Positions 53,138 to 61,842 of a stretch of DNA of 64,000 bases are shown here, piece by piece. Every line of letters starts with the position of its first letter. Positions within the stretch are counted from its first letter, which is position 1. Origin of the DNA: Streptococcus mutans (lineage in GTDB: Bacteria > Bacillota > Bacilli > Lactobacillales > Streptococcaceae); assembly GCF_006739205.1 (NCBI RefSeq), contig NZ_AP019720.1:682001-746000 (forward strand), in the 5' to 3' direction. The translations under genes were made by a program, and so were the position numbers. The notes below the pieces were generated by a model. That model saw only the letters and a list, made by a program, of their open reading frames with translations, was not told where the DNA came from and made no database searches.

Positions 53138-56100
53138 ATGAAAAAACCTTACTCTATTGGACTTGATATTGGAACCAATTCTGTTGGTTGGGCTGTTGTG
53201 ACAGATGACTACAAGGTTCCTGCTAAGAAGATGAAGGTTCTGGGAAATACAGATAAAAGTCATATCAAGAAAAATTTGCTTGGCGCTTTATTATTTGATA
53301 GCGGGAATACTGCAGCAGATAGACGTTTAAAGCGTACAGCTCGCCGTCGTTATACACGTCGTAGAAATCGTATTTTATATTTGCAAGAGATTTTTGCAGA
53401 AGAAATGAGCAAGGTAGATGATAGTTTCTTTCATCGTTTAGAGGATTCTTTTCTTGTTACTGAGGATAAACGAGGAGAGCGCCATCCCATTTTTGGGAAT
53501 CTTGAAGAAGAAGTTAAGTATCATGAAAATTTTCCAACCATTTATCATTTGCGGCAATATCTTGCGGATAATCCAGAAAAGGTTGATTTGCGTTTAGTTT
53601 ATTTGGCTTTGGCACATATAATTAAGTTTAGAGGCCATTTTTTAATTGAAGGAAAGTTTGATACACGCAATAATGATGTACAAAGACTGTTTCAAGAATT
53701 TTTAGCAGTCTATGATAATACTTTTGAGAATAGTTCGCTTCAGGAGCAAAATGTTCAAGTTGAGGAAATTCTGACTGATAAAATCAGTAAGTCTGCTAAG
53801 AAAGATAGAGTTTTGAAACTTTTTCCTAATGAAAAGTCTAATGGCCGCTTTGCAGAATTTCTAAAACTAATTGTTGGTAATCAAGCTGATTTTAAAAAGC
53901 ATTTTGAATTAGAAGAGAAAGCACCATTGCAATTTTCTAAAGATACTTATGAAGAAGAGTTAGAAGTACTATTAGCTCAAATTGGAGATAATTACGCAGA
54001 GCTCTTTTTATCAGCAAAGAAACTGTATGATAGTATCCTTTTATCAGGGATTTTAACAGTTACTGATGTTAGTACCAAAGCGCCTTTATCTGCTTCGATG
54101 ATTCAGCGATATAATGAACATCAGATGGATTTAGCTCAGCTTAAACAATTCATTCGTCAGAAATTATCAGATAAATATAACGAAGTTTTTTCTGATGTTT
54201 CAAAAGACGGCTATGCGGGTTATATTGATGGGAAAACAAATCAAGAAGCTTTTTATAAATACCTTAAAGGTCTATTAAATAAGATTGAGGGAAGTGGCTA
54301 TTTCCTTGATAAAATTGAGCGTGAAGATTTTCTAAGAAAGCAACGTACCTTTGACAATGGCTCTATTCCACATCAGATTCATCTTCAAGAAATGCGTGCT
54401 ATCATTCGTAGACAGGCTGAATTTTATCCGTTTTTAGCAGACAATCAAGATAGGATTGAGAAAATATTGACTTTCCGTATTCCCTACTATGTTGGTCCAT
54501 TAGCGCGCGGAAAAAGTGATTTTGCTTGGTTAAGTCGGAAATCGGCTGATAAAATTACACCATGGAATTTTGATGAAATCGTTGATAAAGAATCCTCTGC
54601 AGAAGCTTTTATCAATCGTATGACAAATTATGATTTGTACTTGCCAAATCAAAAAGTTCTTCCTAAACATAGTTTATTATACGAAAAATTTACTGTTTAC
54701 AATGAATTAACAAAGGTTAAATATAAAACAGAGCAAGGAAAAACAGCATTTTTTGATGCCAATATGAAGCAAGAAATCTTTGATGGCGTATTTAAGGTTT
54801 ATCGAAAAGTAACTAAAGATAAATTAATGGATTTCCTTGAAAAAGAATTTGATGAATTTCGTATTGTTGATTTAACAGGTCTGGATAAAGAAAATAAAGT
54901 ATTTAACGCTTCTTATGGAACTTATCATGATTTGTGTAAAATTTTAGATAAAGATTTTCTCGATAATTCAAAGAATGAAAAGATTTTAGAAGATATTGTG
55001 TTGACCTTAACGTTATTTGAAGATAGAGAAATGATTAGAAAACGTCTAGAAAATTACAGTGATTTATTGACCAAAGAACAAGTGAAAAAGCTGGAAAGAC
55101 GTCATTATACTGGTTGGGGAAGATTATCAGCTGAGTTAATTCATGGTATTCGCAATAAAGAAAGCAGAAAAACAATTCTTGATTATCTCATTGATGATGG
55201 CAATAGCAATCGGAACTTTATGCAACTGATTAACGATGATGCTCTTTCTTTCAAAGAAGAGATTGCTAAGGCACAAGTTATTGGAGAAACAGACAATCTA
55301 AATCAAGTTGTTAGTGATATTGCTGGCAGCCCTGCTATTAAAAAAGGAATTTTACAAAGCTTGAAGATTGTTGATGAGCTTGTCAAAATTATGGGACATC
55401 AACCTGAAAATATCGTCGTGGAGATGGCGCGTGAAAACCAGTTTACCAAACAGGGACGGCGAAATTCACAGCAACGTTTGAAAGGTTTGACAGATTCTAT
55501 TAAAGAATTTGGAAGTCAAATTCTTAAAGAACATCCGGTTGAGAATTCACAGTTACAAAATGATAGATTGTTTCTATATTATTTACAAAACGGCAGAGAT
55601 ATGTATACTGGAGAAGAATTGGATATTGATTATCTAAGCCAGTATGATATAGACCATATTATCCCGCAAGCTTTTATCAAGGATAATTCTATTGATAATA
55701 GAGTATTGACTAGCTCAAAGGAAAATCGTGGAAAATCGGATGATGTACCAAGTAAAGATGTTGTTCGTAAAATGAAATCCTATTGGAGTAAGCTACTTTC
55801 GGCAAAGCTTATTACACAACGTAAATTTGATAATTTGACAAAAGCTGAACGAGGTGGATTGACCGACGATGATAAAGCTGGATTCATCAAGCGTCAATTA
55901 GTAGAAACACGACAAATTACCAAACATGTAGCACGTATTCTGGATGAACGATTTTATACAGAAACAGATGAAAACAACAAGAAAATTCGTCAAGTAAAAA
56001 TTGTGACCTTGAAATCAAATCTTGTTTCCAATTTCCGTAAAGAGTTTGAACTCTACAAAGTGCGTGAAATTAATGACTATCATCATGCACATGATGCCTA

Positions 56101-57175
56101 TCTCAATGCTGTAATTGGAAAGGCTTTACTAGGTGTTTACCCACAATTGGAACCTGAATTTGTTTATGGGGATTATCCTCATTTTCATGGACATAAAGAA
56201 AATAAAGCAACTGCTAAGAAATTTTTCTATTCAAATATTATGAACTTCTTTAAAAAAGATGATGTCCGTACTGATAAAAATGGTGAAATTATCTGGAAAA
56301 AAGATGAGCATATTTCTAATATTAAAAAAGTGCTTTCTTATCCACAAGTTAATATTGTTAAGAAAGTAGAGGAGCAAACGGGAGGATTTTCTAAAGAATC
56401 TATCTTGCCGAAAGGTAATTCTGACAAGCTTATTCCTCGAAAAACGAAGAAATTTTATTGGGATACCAAGAAATATGGAGGATTTGATAGCCCGATTGTT
56501 GCTTATTCTATTTTAGTTATTGCTGATATTGAAAAAGGTAAGTCTAAAAAATTGAAAACAGTCAAAGCCTTAGTTGGTGTCACTATTATGGAAAAGATGA
56601 CTTTTGAAAGGGATCCAGTTGCTTTTCTTGAGCGAAAAGGCTATCGAAATGTTCAAGAAGAAAATATTATAAAGTTACCAAAATATAGTTTATTTAAACT
56701 AGAAAACGGACGAAAAAGGCTATTGGCAAGTGCTAGGGAACTTCAAAAGGGAAATGAAATCGTTTTGCCAAATCATTTAGGAACCTTGCTTTATCACGCT
56801 AAAAATATTCATAAAGTTGATGAACCAAAGCATTTGGACTATGTTGATAAACATAAAGATGAATTTAAGGAGTTGCTAGATGTTGTGTCAAATTTTTCTA
56901 AAAAATATACTTTAGCAGAAGGAAATTTAGAAAAAATCAAAGAATTATATGCACAAAATAATGGTGAAGATCTTAAAGAATTAGCAAGTTCATTTATCAA
57001 CTTATTAACATTTACTGCTATAGGAGCACCGGCTACTTTTAAATTCTTTGATAAAAATATTGATCGAAAACGATATACTTCAACTACTGAAATTCTCAAC
57101 GCCACCCTCATCCACCAATCCATCACCGGTCTTTACGAAACGCGGATTGATCTCAGTAAGTTAGGAGGAGACTAA
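53138..57175 (+). CDS. cas9: Cas9 endonuclease, type II-A
   Basis: The 1,345-residue effector is guided by crRNA:tracrRNA to cut DNA. Domains are RuvC-I with D10 ([14 protein letters not shown]), the Arg-rich bridge helix ([25 protein letters not shown]), the recognition lobe, RuvC-II glutamate ([12 protein letters not shown], near 750), HNH histidine ([11 protein letters not shown], near 830), RuvC-III ([13 protein letters not shown], near 970) and the PAM-interacting end. [15 protein letters not shown] keeps the two arginines that read an NGG-type PAM in S. pyogenes. All catalytic residues are intact. AAAGGAG precedes the ATG. Confidence 0.98.
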   Translation: MKKPYSIGLDIGTNSVGWAVVTDDYKVPAKKMKVLGNTDKSHIKKNLLGALLFDSGNTAADRRLKRTARRRYTRRRNRILYLQEIFAEEMSKVDDSFFHRLEDSFLVTEDKRGERHPIFGNLEEEVKYHENFPTIYHLRQYLADNPEKVDLRLVYLALAHIIKFRGHFLIEGKFDTRNNDVQRLFQEFLAVYDNTFENSSLQEQNVQVEEILTDKISKSAKKDRVLKLFPNEKSNGRFAEFLKLIVGNQADFKKHFELEEKAPLQFSKDTYEEELEVLLAQIGDNYAELFLSAKKLYDSILLSGILTVTDVSTKAPLSASMIQRYNEHQMDLAQLKQFIRQKLSDKYNEVFSDVSKDGYAGYIDGKTNQEAFYKYLKGLLNKIEGSGYFLDKIEREDFLRKQRTFDNGSIPHQIHLQEMRAIIRRQAEFYPFLADNQDRIEKILTFRIPYYVGPLARGKSDFAWLSRKSADKITPWNFDEIVDKESSAEAFINRMTNYDLYLPNQKVLPKHSLLYEKFTVYNELTKVKYKTEQGKTAFFDANMKQEIFDGVFKVYRKVTKDKLMDFLEKEFDEFRIVDLTGLDKENKVFNASYGTYHDLCKILDKDFLDNSKNEKILEDIVLTLTLFEDREMIRKRLENYSDLLTKEQVKKLERRHYTGWGRLSAELIHGIRNKESRKTILDYLIDDGNSNRNFMQLINDDALSFKEEIAKAQVIGETDNLNQVVSDIAGSPAIKKGILQSLKIVDELVKIMGHQPENIVVEMARENQFTKQGRRNSQQRLKGLTDSIKEFGSQILKEHPVENSQLQNDRLFLYYLQNGRDMYTGEELDIDYLSQYDIDHIIPQAFIKDNSIDNRVLTSSKENRGKSDDVPSKDVVRKMKSYWSKLLSAKLITQRKFDNLTKAERGGLTDDDKAGFIKRQLVETRQITKHVARILDERFYTETDENNKKIRQVKIVTLKSNLVSNFRKEFELYKVREINDYHHAHDAYLNAVIGKALLGVYPQLEPEFVYGDYPHFHGHKENKATAKKFFYSNIMNFFKKDDVRTDKNGEIIWKKDEHISNIKKVLSYPQVNIVKKVEEQTGGFSKESILPKGNSDKLIPRKTKKFYWDTKKYGGFDSPIVAYSILVIADIEKGKSKKLKTVKALVGVTIMEKMTFERDPVAFLERKGYRNVQEENIIKLPKYSLFKLENGRKRLLASARELQKGNEIVLPNHLGTLLYHAKNIHKVDEPKHLDYVDKHKDEFKELLDVVSNFSKKYTLAEGNLEKIKELYAQNNGEDLKELASSFINLLTFTAIGAPATFKFFDKNIDRKRYTSTTEILNATLIHQSITGLYETRIDLSKLGGD

Positions 57176-58041
57176 TGGGCTGGCGGACAGTGGTTGTTAA
57201 TACGCATTCCAAGTTGTCTTATAAGAACAACCACTTGATTTTTAAAGATACTTATCAGACAGAGATGATTCATCTGTCTGAGATTGACATCTTATTACTT
57301 GAGACAACAGATATTGTTTTGTCAACTATGCTAGTCAAGCGTTTGGTTGATGAGAATATTTTGCTCATTTTTTGTGATGATAAACGTTTGCCAACAGCTA
57401 TGCTCATGCCTTACTATGCGCGACATGATTCCAGTTTGCAGCTAAACAATCAGATTTCTTGGGCAGAAGAGGTAAAGTGTGATGTTTGGACAACAATCAT
57501 CGCTCAAAAGATTTTGAATCAGTCATGTTATTTGGGAGAATGTTCTTATTTTGAAAAATCTCAGTCAATTATGGATTTATATCATGACTTAGAGCCTTTT
57601 GACCCTAGTAATCGAGAAGGACATTCTGCGCGGATTTATTTCAATACCTTATTTGGAAATGATTTTTTCAGAGAACAAGATAATGATATTAATGCAGGTC
57701 TTGACTATGGTTATACGCTGCTGTTAAGTATGTTTGCGCGTGAAGTGGTTGTATCTGGCTGTATGACACAATTTGGTCTCAAGCATGCCAACCAATTCAA
57801 TCAGTTTAACTTTGCCAGTGATATTATGGAGCCTTTTCGTCCAATTGTTGACCGTATTGTTTATGAAAATCGAAATAACTCTTTTATTAAAATAAAACGT
57901 GAGCTATTCAGCATGTTTTCAGACACCTATCTTTATAATAATAAGGAGATGTATTTGACAAATATTGTCAGCGATTATACCAAAAAGGTAATCAAGGCGC
58001 TGAATAATGATGGGAAAGGAGTTCCTGAGTTTAGGATATGA
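57175..58041 (+). CDS. cas1: Cas1 integrase, type II-A
   Basis: The 288-residue integrase inserts new spacers with Cas2. The start overlaps the cas9 stop by one base (TAATG). The C-terminal helical domain carries the metal ligands: the glutamate of [16 protein letters not shown] near 147, then [27 protein letters not shown]. The N-terminal beta domain starts [23 protein letters not shown]. Length and sequence match type II-A Cas1. Confidence 0.97.
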   Translation: MGWRTVVVNTHSKLSYKNNHLIFKDTYQTEMIHLSEIDILLLETTDIVLSTMLVKRLVDENILLIFCDDKRLPTAMLMPYYARHDSSLQLNNQISWAEEVKCDVWTTIIAQKILNQSCYLGECSYFEKSQSIMDLYHDLEPFDPSNREGHSARIYFNTLFGNDFFREQDNDINAGLDYGYTLLLSMFAREVVVSGCMTQFGLKHANQFNQFNFASDIMEPFRPIVDRIVYENRNNSFIKIKRELFSMFSDTYLYNNKEMYLTNIVSDYTKKVIKALNNDGKGVPEFRI

Positions 58042-58382
58042 GTTACCGATATATGCGAATGATTTTAATGTTTGATATGCCAACAGATACTGCTGAGGAA
58101 CGCAAAGCTTATCGTAAATTTCGGAAATTTTTACTGAGCGAAGGTTTCATCATGCATCAGTTTTCAGTATACAGCAAGCTGCTTTTGAATAACTCTGCCA
58201 ATACAGCCATGATTGCCCGCTTGAAGGAGAATAATCCAAAGAAGGGCAATATCACCTTGTTGACCGTGACTGAAAAGCAGTTTGCCCGTATGATTTACCT
58301 GAATGGTGAGCGTGATACTAGCATTGCTAATTCGGATTCACGACTGGTCTTTCTAGGGGAGGCTTTTCCTGATGAAACTTAA
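58038..58382 (+). CDS. cas2: Cas2, type II-A
   Basis: The 114-residue ferredoxin-fold partner of Cas1 starts [31 protein letters not shown], with the conserved aspartate in MFDMPT. It bridges two Cas1 dimers in the adaptation complex. It overlaps cas1 by 4 bp (ATGA) and csn2 by 11 bp. Confidence 0.97.
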   Translation: MSYRYMRMILMFDMPTDTAEERKAYRKFRKFLLSEGFIMHQFSVYSKLLLNNSANTAMIARLKENNPKKGNITLLTVTEKQFARMIYLNGERDTSIANSDSRLVFLGEAFPDET

Positions 58383-59034
58383 TTTTCCTATATTGGATGA
58401 ACCAATAACTCTTGAAAAATCTACGATTTTGGTATTAGAAGATGTGCAAGTTTTTGCTCAAATGGTGAGAAATCTTTATCAATATGATGAAGATAGTGAA
58501 CTTAAATTTTTTAATAGAAAATTTAAGAGTCTGAAACCATCTGAGTTAATGCTTGTGACAGATATTTTAGGTTATGATGTCAATGCCCCGTCCTTGCTGA
58601 AGTTGGTTCACGCTGATTTAGAAAATCAGTTTAATGAAAAACCAGAGGTTAAGTCTATGGTTGAAAAACTGGCAAATACCATTACGGAATTAATTGCTTA
58701 TGAATGTTTAGAAAATGAATTGGACTTAGAATATGATGAGATTACTATTTTAGAGTTAATCAAAGCTTTAGGCGTCAAAATTGAAACACAAAGTGATACC
58801 ATTTTTGAAAAAATGTTTGAAGTCCTTCAAGTTTATAAGTATCTAAATAAAAAGAAGCTTCTCGTTTTTATCAATACTTTATCCTATTTTAAAAGAGAAG
58901 AAATCGCGCAAATTCTAGAATATATTCACTTATCCGATATGGTTGTTTTATTTCTTGAACCCCGTAAAATTGATGGTTTTGCTCAATATATTTTAGATGA
59001 AGATTATTTCTTGATAACAGAAAGCAACAACTAA
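58372..59034 (+). CDS. csn2: Csn2, type II-A adaptation protein
   Basis: The 220-residue short-form Csn2 starts [37 protein letters not shown]. It forms calcium-bound tetrameric rings that slide on double-stranded DNA ends and is needed for spacer acquisition. Its presence defines subtype II-A. GGGGAGG at 58356-58362 serves the ATG at 58372. Only a weak AAGATAG / CTATCTT hairpin (59047-59073) follows as a possible terminator. Confidence 0.96.
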   Translation: MKLNFPILDEPITLEKSTILVLEDVQVFAQMVRNLYQYDEDSELKFFNRKFKSLKPSELMLVTDILGYDVNAPSLLKLVHADLENQFNEKPEVKSMVEKLANTITELIAYECLENELDLEYDEITILELIKALGVKIETQSDTIFEKMFEVLQVYKYLNKKKLLVFINTLSYFKREEIAQILEYIHLSDMVVLFLEPRKIDGFAQYILDEDYFLITESNN

Positions 59035-59084
59035 ATACGAATAATAAGATAGTTTCTAAATCAGGGGCTATCTTCTATTATGAA

Positions 59085-59113
59085 TTGACAAATGCGTATA
59101 ATGCGTATAAAAT
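59085..59113 (+). promoter_or_regulatory. Sigma-A promoter of hicAB with tandem repeat operator
   Basis: TTGACA and TAAAAT with a 17 bp spacer. The spacer and -10 are covered by two direct copies of ATGCGTATA (59092-59100, 59101-59109), a likely site for autoregulation by HicB. Confidence 0.78.
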
Positions 59114-59130
59114 AAAAGGAGAAATGTTAT

Positions 59131-59322
59131 TTGCCATTAACAGGGAAAGAATTAGCTAGATTAGCGATAAACAATGGATGGGAAGAAGTTCGGGTGAGAG
59201 GAAGTCATCATCATTTCAAGAAAGATGGAGTACCTTATATTGTGACGATTCCCATTCATGGAAATAAAGTGCTTAAAATTGGTCTTGAAAAGAAACTCTT
59301 AAGGGATTTAAATTTATTATGA
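59131..59322 (+). CDS. hicA: HicA-type mRNA interferase toxin
   Basis: A 63-residue protein starting at TTG 59131 after AAAGGAG. PLTGKELARLAINNGWEEVRVRGSHHHFKKDGVPYIVTIPIHGNKVLKIGLEKKLLRDL is the HicA double-stranded-RNA-binding-like fold, with the active histidine in GSHHHFKK. HicA cleaves mRNA when free of HicB. The toxin gene comes first and its stop overlaps the frame of hicB. It lies between csn2 and the CRISPR array. Confidence 0.9.
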   Translation: MPLTGKELARLAINNGWEEVRVRGSHHHFKKDGVPYIVTIPIHGNKVLKIGLEKKLLRDLNLL

Positions 59323-59339
59323 TAGAGGAGGAAGTTGTC

Positions 59340-59717
59340 ATGTTAAAATCATATCCTGCAATTTTTCATAAGGAAGAGGAAGGGTATTGGGTTGAATTTC
59401 CTGAATTTGGCGGTGGTACGCAAGGGGAAGATTTGGAAGAAGCCATGAAGAACGCTCGTCAGATGTTAGAAAGTGTATTGGCCTCCTATCTAGATGAGGG
59501 AATGAAACTGCCTAATCCAAGTGAGATAAGGAAACTATCTGTTGAAGATGGCTTTGCAACTATGATTCAAGCAGATCCTAATCCTTATCTCAAAAATAAC
59601 AAAGCTATTCGAAAGAATGTTACCGTACCTGAGTGGCTAGTACAATTAGCAGATCGTGATCAAGTGAATTATTCTGAAGTATTAACAAAGGCTTTGGAAA
59701 AGAAACTACAATTATAA
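59340..59717 (+). CDS. hicB: HicB-type antitoxin
   Basis: The 125-residue antitoxin has an N-terminal partial RNase H fold that covers HicA (SYPAIFHKEEEGYWVEFPEFGGGTQGEDLEEAMKNARQMLESVLASYLDEG) and a C-terminal ribbon-helix-helix-like segment (RKNVTVPEWLVQLADRDQVNYSEVLTKALEKKL) for operator binding. ATG 59340 follows GAGGAGG; an earlier in-frame ATG at 59319 overlaps the hicA stop and lacks a ribosome site. Confidence 0.9.
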   Translation: MLKSYPAIFHKEEEGYWVEFPEFGGGTQGEDLEEAMKNARQMLESVLASYLDEGMKLPNPSEIRKLSVEDGFATMIQADPNPYLKNNKAIRKNVTVPEWLVQLADRDQVNYSEVLTKALEKKLQL

Positions 59718-59724
59718 AACAATA

Positions 59725-59759
59725 AAATCGCTAGAAAGATTGATTTCTAGCGATTTTTG
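59725..59759 (+). terminator. Terminator after hicB
   Basis: AAAATCGCTAGAAA / TTTCTAGCGATTTT perfect stem with a 6-nt loop. Its right arm overlaps the -35 of the CRISPR leader. Confidence 0.88.
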
Positions 59760-59870
59760 AGGTATAATATAAGCAATCAAAACCTTTTAAAAAGGAATTA
59801 TTTGAAGCTGAATTCTAGCTGAGATGAATGGCGCGATTACGAAATGTCGTGACGAAAATTGGTCCACGAG
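59741..59870 (+). promoter_or_regulatory. CRISPR leader with promoter
   Basis: TTGATT (59741) and TATAAT (59763-59768), 16-17 bp apart, read into the array about 100 bp downstream. The leader ends in TCCACGAG directly against the first repeat, the place where type II-A Cas1-Cas2 inserts spacers. Confidence 0.65.
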
Positions 59871-60104
59871 GTTTTAGAGCTGTGTTGTTTCGAATGGTTC
59901 CAAAACGAAAAGCCAGCTCAAGACGATAATCTTGAGGTTTTAGAGCTGTGTTGTTTCGAATGGTTCCAAAACCTGTTAATTCAAACTCATGTAACACAGG
60001 CTGTTTTAGAGCTGTGTTGTTTCGAATGGTTCCAAAATCGGCATATATAATCCGTAAAGGCGGCACATGTTTTAGAGCCATGTTAGTTACTGATTTACTA
60101 AAAC
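59871..60104 (+). CRISPR. Type II-A CRISPR array, 4 repeats and 3 spacers
   Basis: 36-nt repeats begin GTTTTAGAGCTGTGTTG and end GAATGGTTCCAAAAC at 59871-59906, 59937-59972 and 60003-60038 (third ends in T). A fourth, at 60069-60104, keeps only GTTTTAGAGC, ATGTT and the AAAAC end and marks the leader-distal side. Spacers are 30 nt each: 59907-59936, 59973-60002 and 60039-60068. The repeat complements the tracrRNA anti-repeat. Direction is the same as cas9. Targets cannot be told without a search. Confidence 0.97.
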
Positions 60105-60132
60105 GCATTATGCGAAAGATTTTTAAATAAGC

Positions 60133-60169
60133 AAAAGACACTTGAAGCAATAATTCAAGTGTCTTTTAT
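60133..60169. terminator. Bidirectional terminator between the CRISPR array and irvR
   Basis: AAAAGACACTTGAA / TTCAAGTGTCTTTT perfect stem with a 7-nt loop. Confidence 0.9.
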
Positions 60170-60186
60170 GGGACTTTCTTTAATTT

Positions 60187-61080
60187 TTAGGTAATGACCG
60201 TTCCGATGACTTCAATTGTATCATCTTCTTTTAAAATGATGTCATCATAATCTGGATTTAATGAGATGAGTCGAATTTCTTTGTTTTTTCGGTAGAGTTT
60301 TTTGACATATGCCTCATTATTTACAATAACAACGATAATTTGTCCGTGATGGATAGCTTTAGTCTTTTTAACAAAAATAACGTCACCGTTGTAAAATAAA
60401 GGTTCCATACTATTACCATTGACAGTAAGAGCAATATCATGTTCTGGAATTGGTATTGGGTATTTAATGGTTTCTTGTTTTTCATGTCCAACCCAGATAC
60501 CAGTACCAGCTGAAACTTCACCATAAATCTGAATGTTTTCGTATTGACGTCCAAAGGTTTGATACAAATCCTTAGCTTTTATCACATTATCCCAATGAAT
60601 AATTGTCTGATCGTTTAATTCTTTGGCAATAAAAGAATCAACAACCTTTTGATACTGCGTATGATTTGATTTGTCAGCAACTTTATCATCAGTCGTTTCA
60701 TCACTGGCAGATAAGCTTGCTGTTTCATCTTGTTCCTTTGATTGTTGGTAACAGAAATCTAAGACTTTTATCTGTCTCTTCATTTCTAATTGTTTGGCAA
60801 TATGATTAATTTTATCAAGAGTAGAAGAGTCCTTTTTACTTGCAAATCTAGGGTCAATATCGGATTTTTGGAGACCAAAGTAATCTGCGATTTTTTGAAT
60901 ATTCCCTATTTTTGGCAAACTCTTTCCTTTAACATATTCATTAAGACTACTTGTAGGAATGTTAAGGATAGTGGCTAAGTGAGATTGTTTCATTCCGCTC
61001 TCAGCTAGAAGTCTTTGAAGATTGGCAGAAATAGCCTTCATTGCTTCTAAATCTTGTGGAGTTAATTTACCGCGTCCCAT
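60187..61080 (-). CDS. irvR: LexA-like repressor IrvR
   Basis: The 297-residue protein has an XRE helix-turn-helix (LQRLLAESGMKQSHLATILNIPTSSLNEYVKGKSLP, residues 23-57), a long linker and an S24 self-cleaving peptidase domain: Ala-Gly cleavage site in GEVSAGTGIW near 189, nucleophile Ser in VNGNSMEPLF near 222 and general-base Lys in AYVKKLYRK near 260. In S. mutans, IrvR represses the divergent irvA and is inactivated under stress or high density. GGAAGGTG precedes the ATG. An identical autocleavage layout occurs in phage repressors, from which it may derive. Confidence 0.92.
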   Translation of the reverse strand: MGRGKLTPQDLEAMKAISANLQRLLAESGMKQSHLATILNIPTSSLNEYVKGKSLPKIGNIQKIADYFGLQKSDIDPRFASKKDSSTLDKINHIAKQLEMKRQIKVLDFCYQQSKEQDETASLSASDETTDDKVADKSNHTQYQKVVDSFIAKELNDQTIIHWDNVIKAKDLYQTFGRQYENIQIYGEVSAGTGIWVGHEKQETIKYPIPIPEHDIALTVNGNSMEPLFYNGDVIFVKKTKAIHHGQIIVVIVNNEAYVKKLYRKNKEIRLISLNPDYDDIILKEDDTIEVIGTVIT

Positions 61081-61115
61081 GCTTCACCTTCCTTAAAGTA
61101 AAATCATTTAATTAC

Positions 61116-61144
61116 ATAATATCGCTTTCATCTATAAATGTAAA
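61116..61144 (-). promoter_or_regulatory. Sigma-A promoter of irvR
   Basis: Minus strand TTTACA (61139-61144) and TATTAT (61116-61121), 17 bp apart. Confidence 0.65.
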
Positions 61145-61173
61145 TAGAAAAATAGTTTTTAAGAAAAAAATAC

Positions 61174-61202
61174 TTGACTTCCGTTTTAAAACGAATTATA
61201 AT
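61174..61202 (+). promoter_or_regulatory. Sigma-A promoter of irvA with palindromic operator
   Basis: TTGACT and TATAAT with a 17 bp spacer; the spacer holds the perfect 12-bp palindrome CGTTTTAAAACG (61182-61193), a good candidate IrvR operator. The start would be near 61209, leaving a 178-nt leader before the irvA ORF. Confidence 0.8.
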
Positions 61203-61386
61203 ATTCTTATTAAAAATAGCTTTCATAAAGGTAAAATTTTAACTACAATATAATCTTCACCTTATTAATTTCAAAATCTTAAAATCTGTGGTGGTTAAGA
61301 TGATTGATTAGGTTCCCTTTTTCTTAATTAATCTGCCTTTTGAAATTAAAAGTATTTCATATGAATAATACTGCTATTTTTAGGTA

Positions 61387-61680
61387 ATGATTCCTATGCA
61401 GTTTGTATGGGAATCAAATGGTAAGTTGAAAGGGGATGCAGAAGTGGAGAAGTTGACATTGCGAGCTCTCAGAGTGAATTATAGTTTAAGTCCCAAAGAG
61501 GTGGCTGATTGTCTAGGAATCCCTCAACACACTCTGCTAAGCTATGAAGAAGATAGTTCTGAAATTCCCATTCAACTGGCCAATGATTTGGCCAATTACT
61601 ATGATATCAGTTTAGACTCTATTTTTTTTGGTAAAAATTCCGATTTAAAACAGAAATTCAAAAATAAGAATAATAGATAA
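61387..61680 (+). CDS. irvA: IrvA, small HTH protein / riboregulatory mRNA
   Basis: The ORF encodes 97 residues with an XRE-like helix-turn-helix (LTLRALRVNYSLSPKEVADCLGIPQHTLLSYEEDSSEIPIQLANDLANYYDISLDSIFFG). In S. mutans the irvA transcript is known to act as an mRNA regulator that base-pairs with gbpC mRNA and shields it from RNase J2. The ATG at 61387 has only TAGG nearby. A GTG at 61444 follows AAAGGGG at better spacing and would give a 78-residue protein of normal HTH layout, so the start is open. Confidence 0.82.
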   Translation: MIPMQFVWESNGKLKGDAEVEKLTLRALRVNYSLSPKEVADCLGIPQHTLLSYEEDSSEIPIQLANDLANYYDISLDSIFFGKNSDLKQKFKNKNNR

Positions 61681-61769
61681 GAGAAAGCACTTTGGTTTCA
61701 ATTGGAACTATTTTAAGTGAAAATTTGTAATAAAAAAGACATTATTTTTTAATTTATGAGTCTTATTCT

Positions 61770-61798
61770 TTGAAAAAATGTCTTTTTATTGTTATAAT
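61770..61798 (+). promoter_or_regulatory. Sigma-A promoter of gbpC
   Basis: TTGAAA and TATAAT with a 17 bp spacer; start near 61805. An inverted repeat (AAAAAGACATT at about 61735, AATGTCTTTTT at about 61778) has its right arm in the spacer. Confidence 0.75.
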
Positions 61799-61842
61799 TA
61801 AAATTGTATTCTTATGAATTAATAATATAAAGGAAGGTTTTT

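Noticed and set aside
53113..53260. A long tracrRNA form (as in S. pyogenes) that would act as a natural single guide on the cas promoter
   Set aside because: On the minus strand upstream of the anti-repeat I find no repeat-like GTTTTAG(A)GCTG segment able to pair with it in cis. Only the short form is supported.
59815..60150. 111-codon minus-strand frame with repeated FGTIRNNTALKP
   Set aside because: It is a translation of the CRISPR repeats, not a gene.
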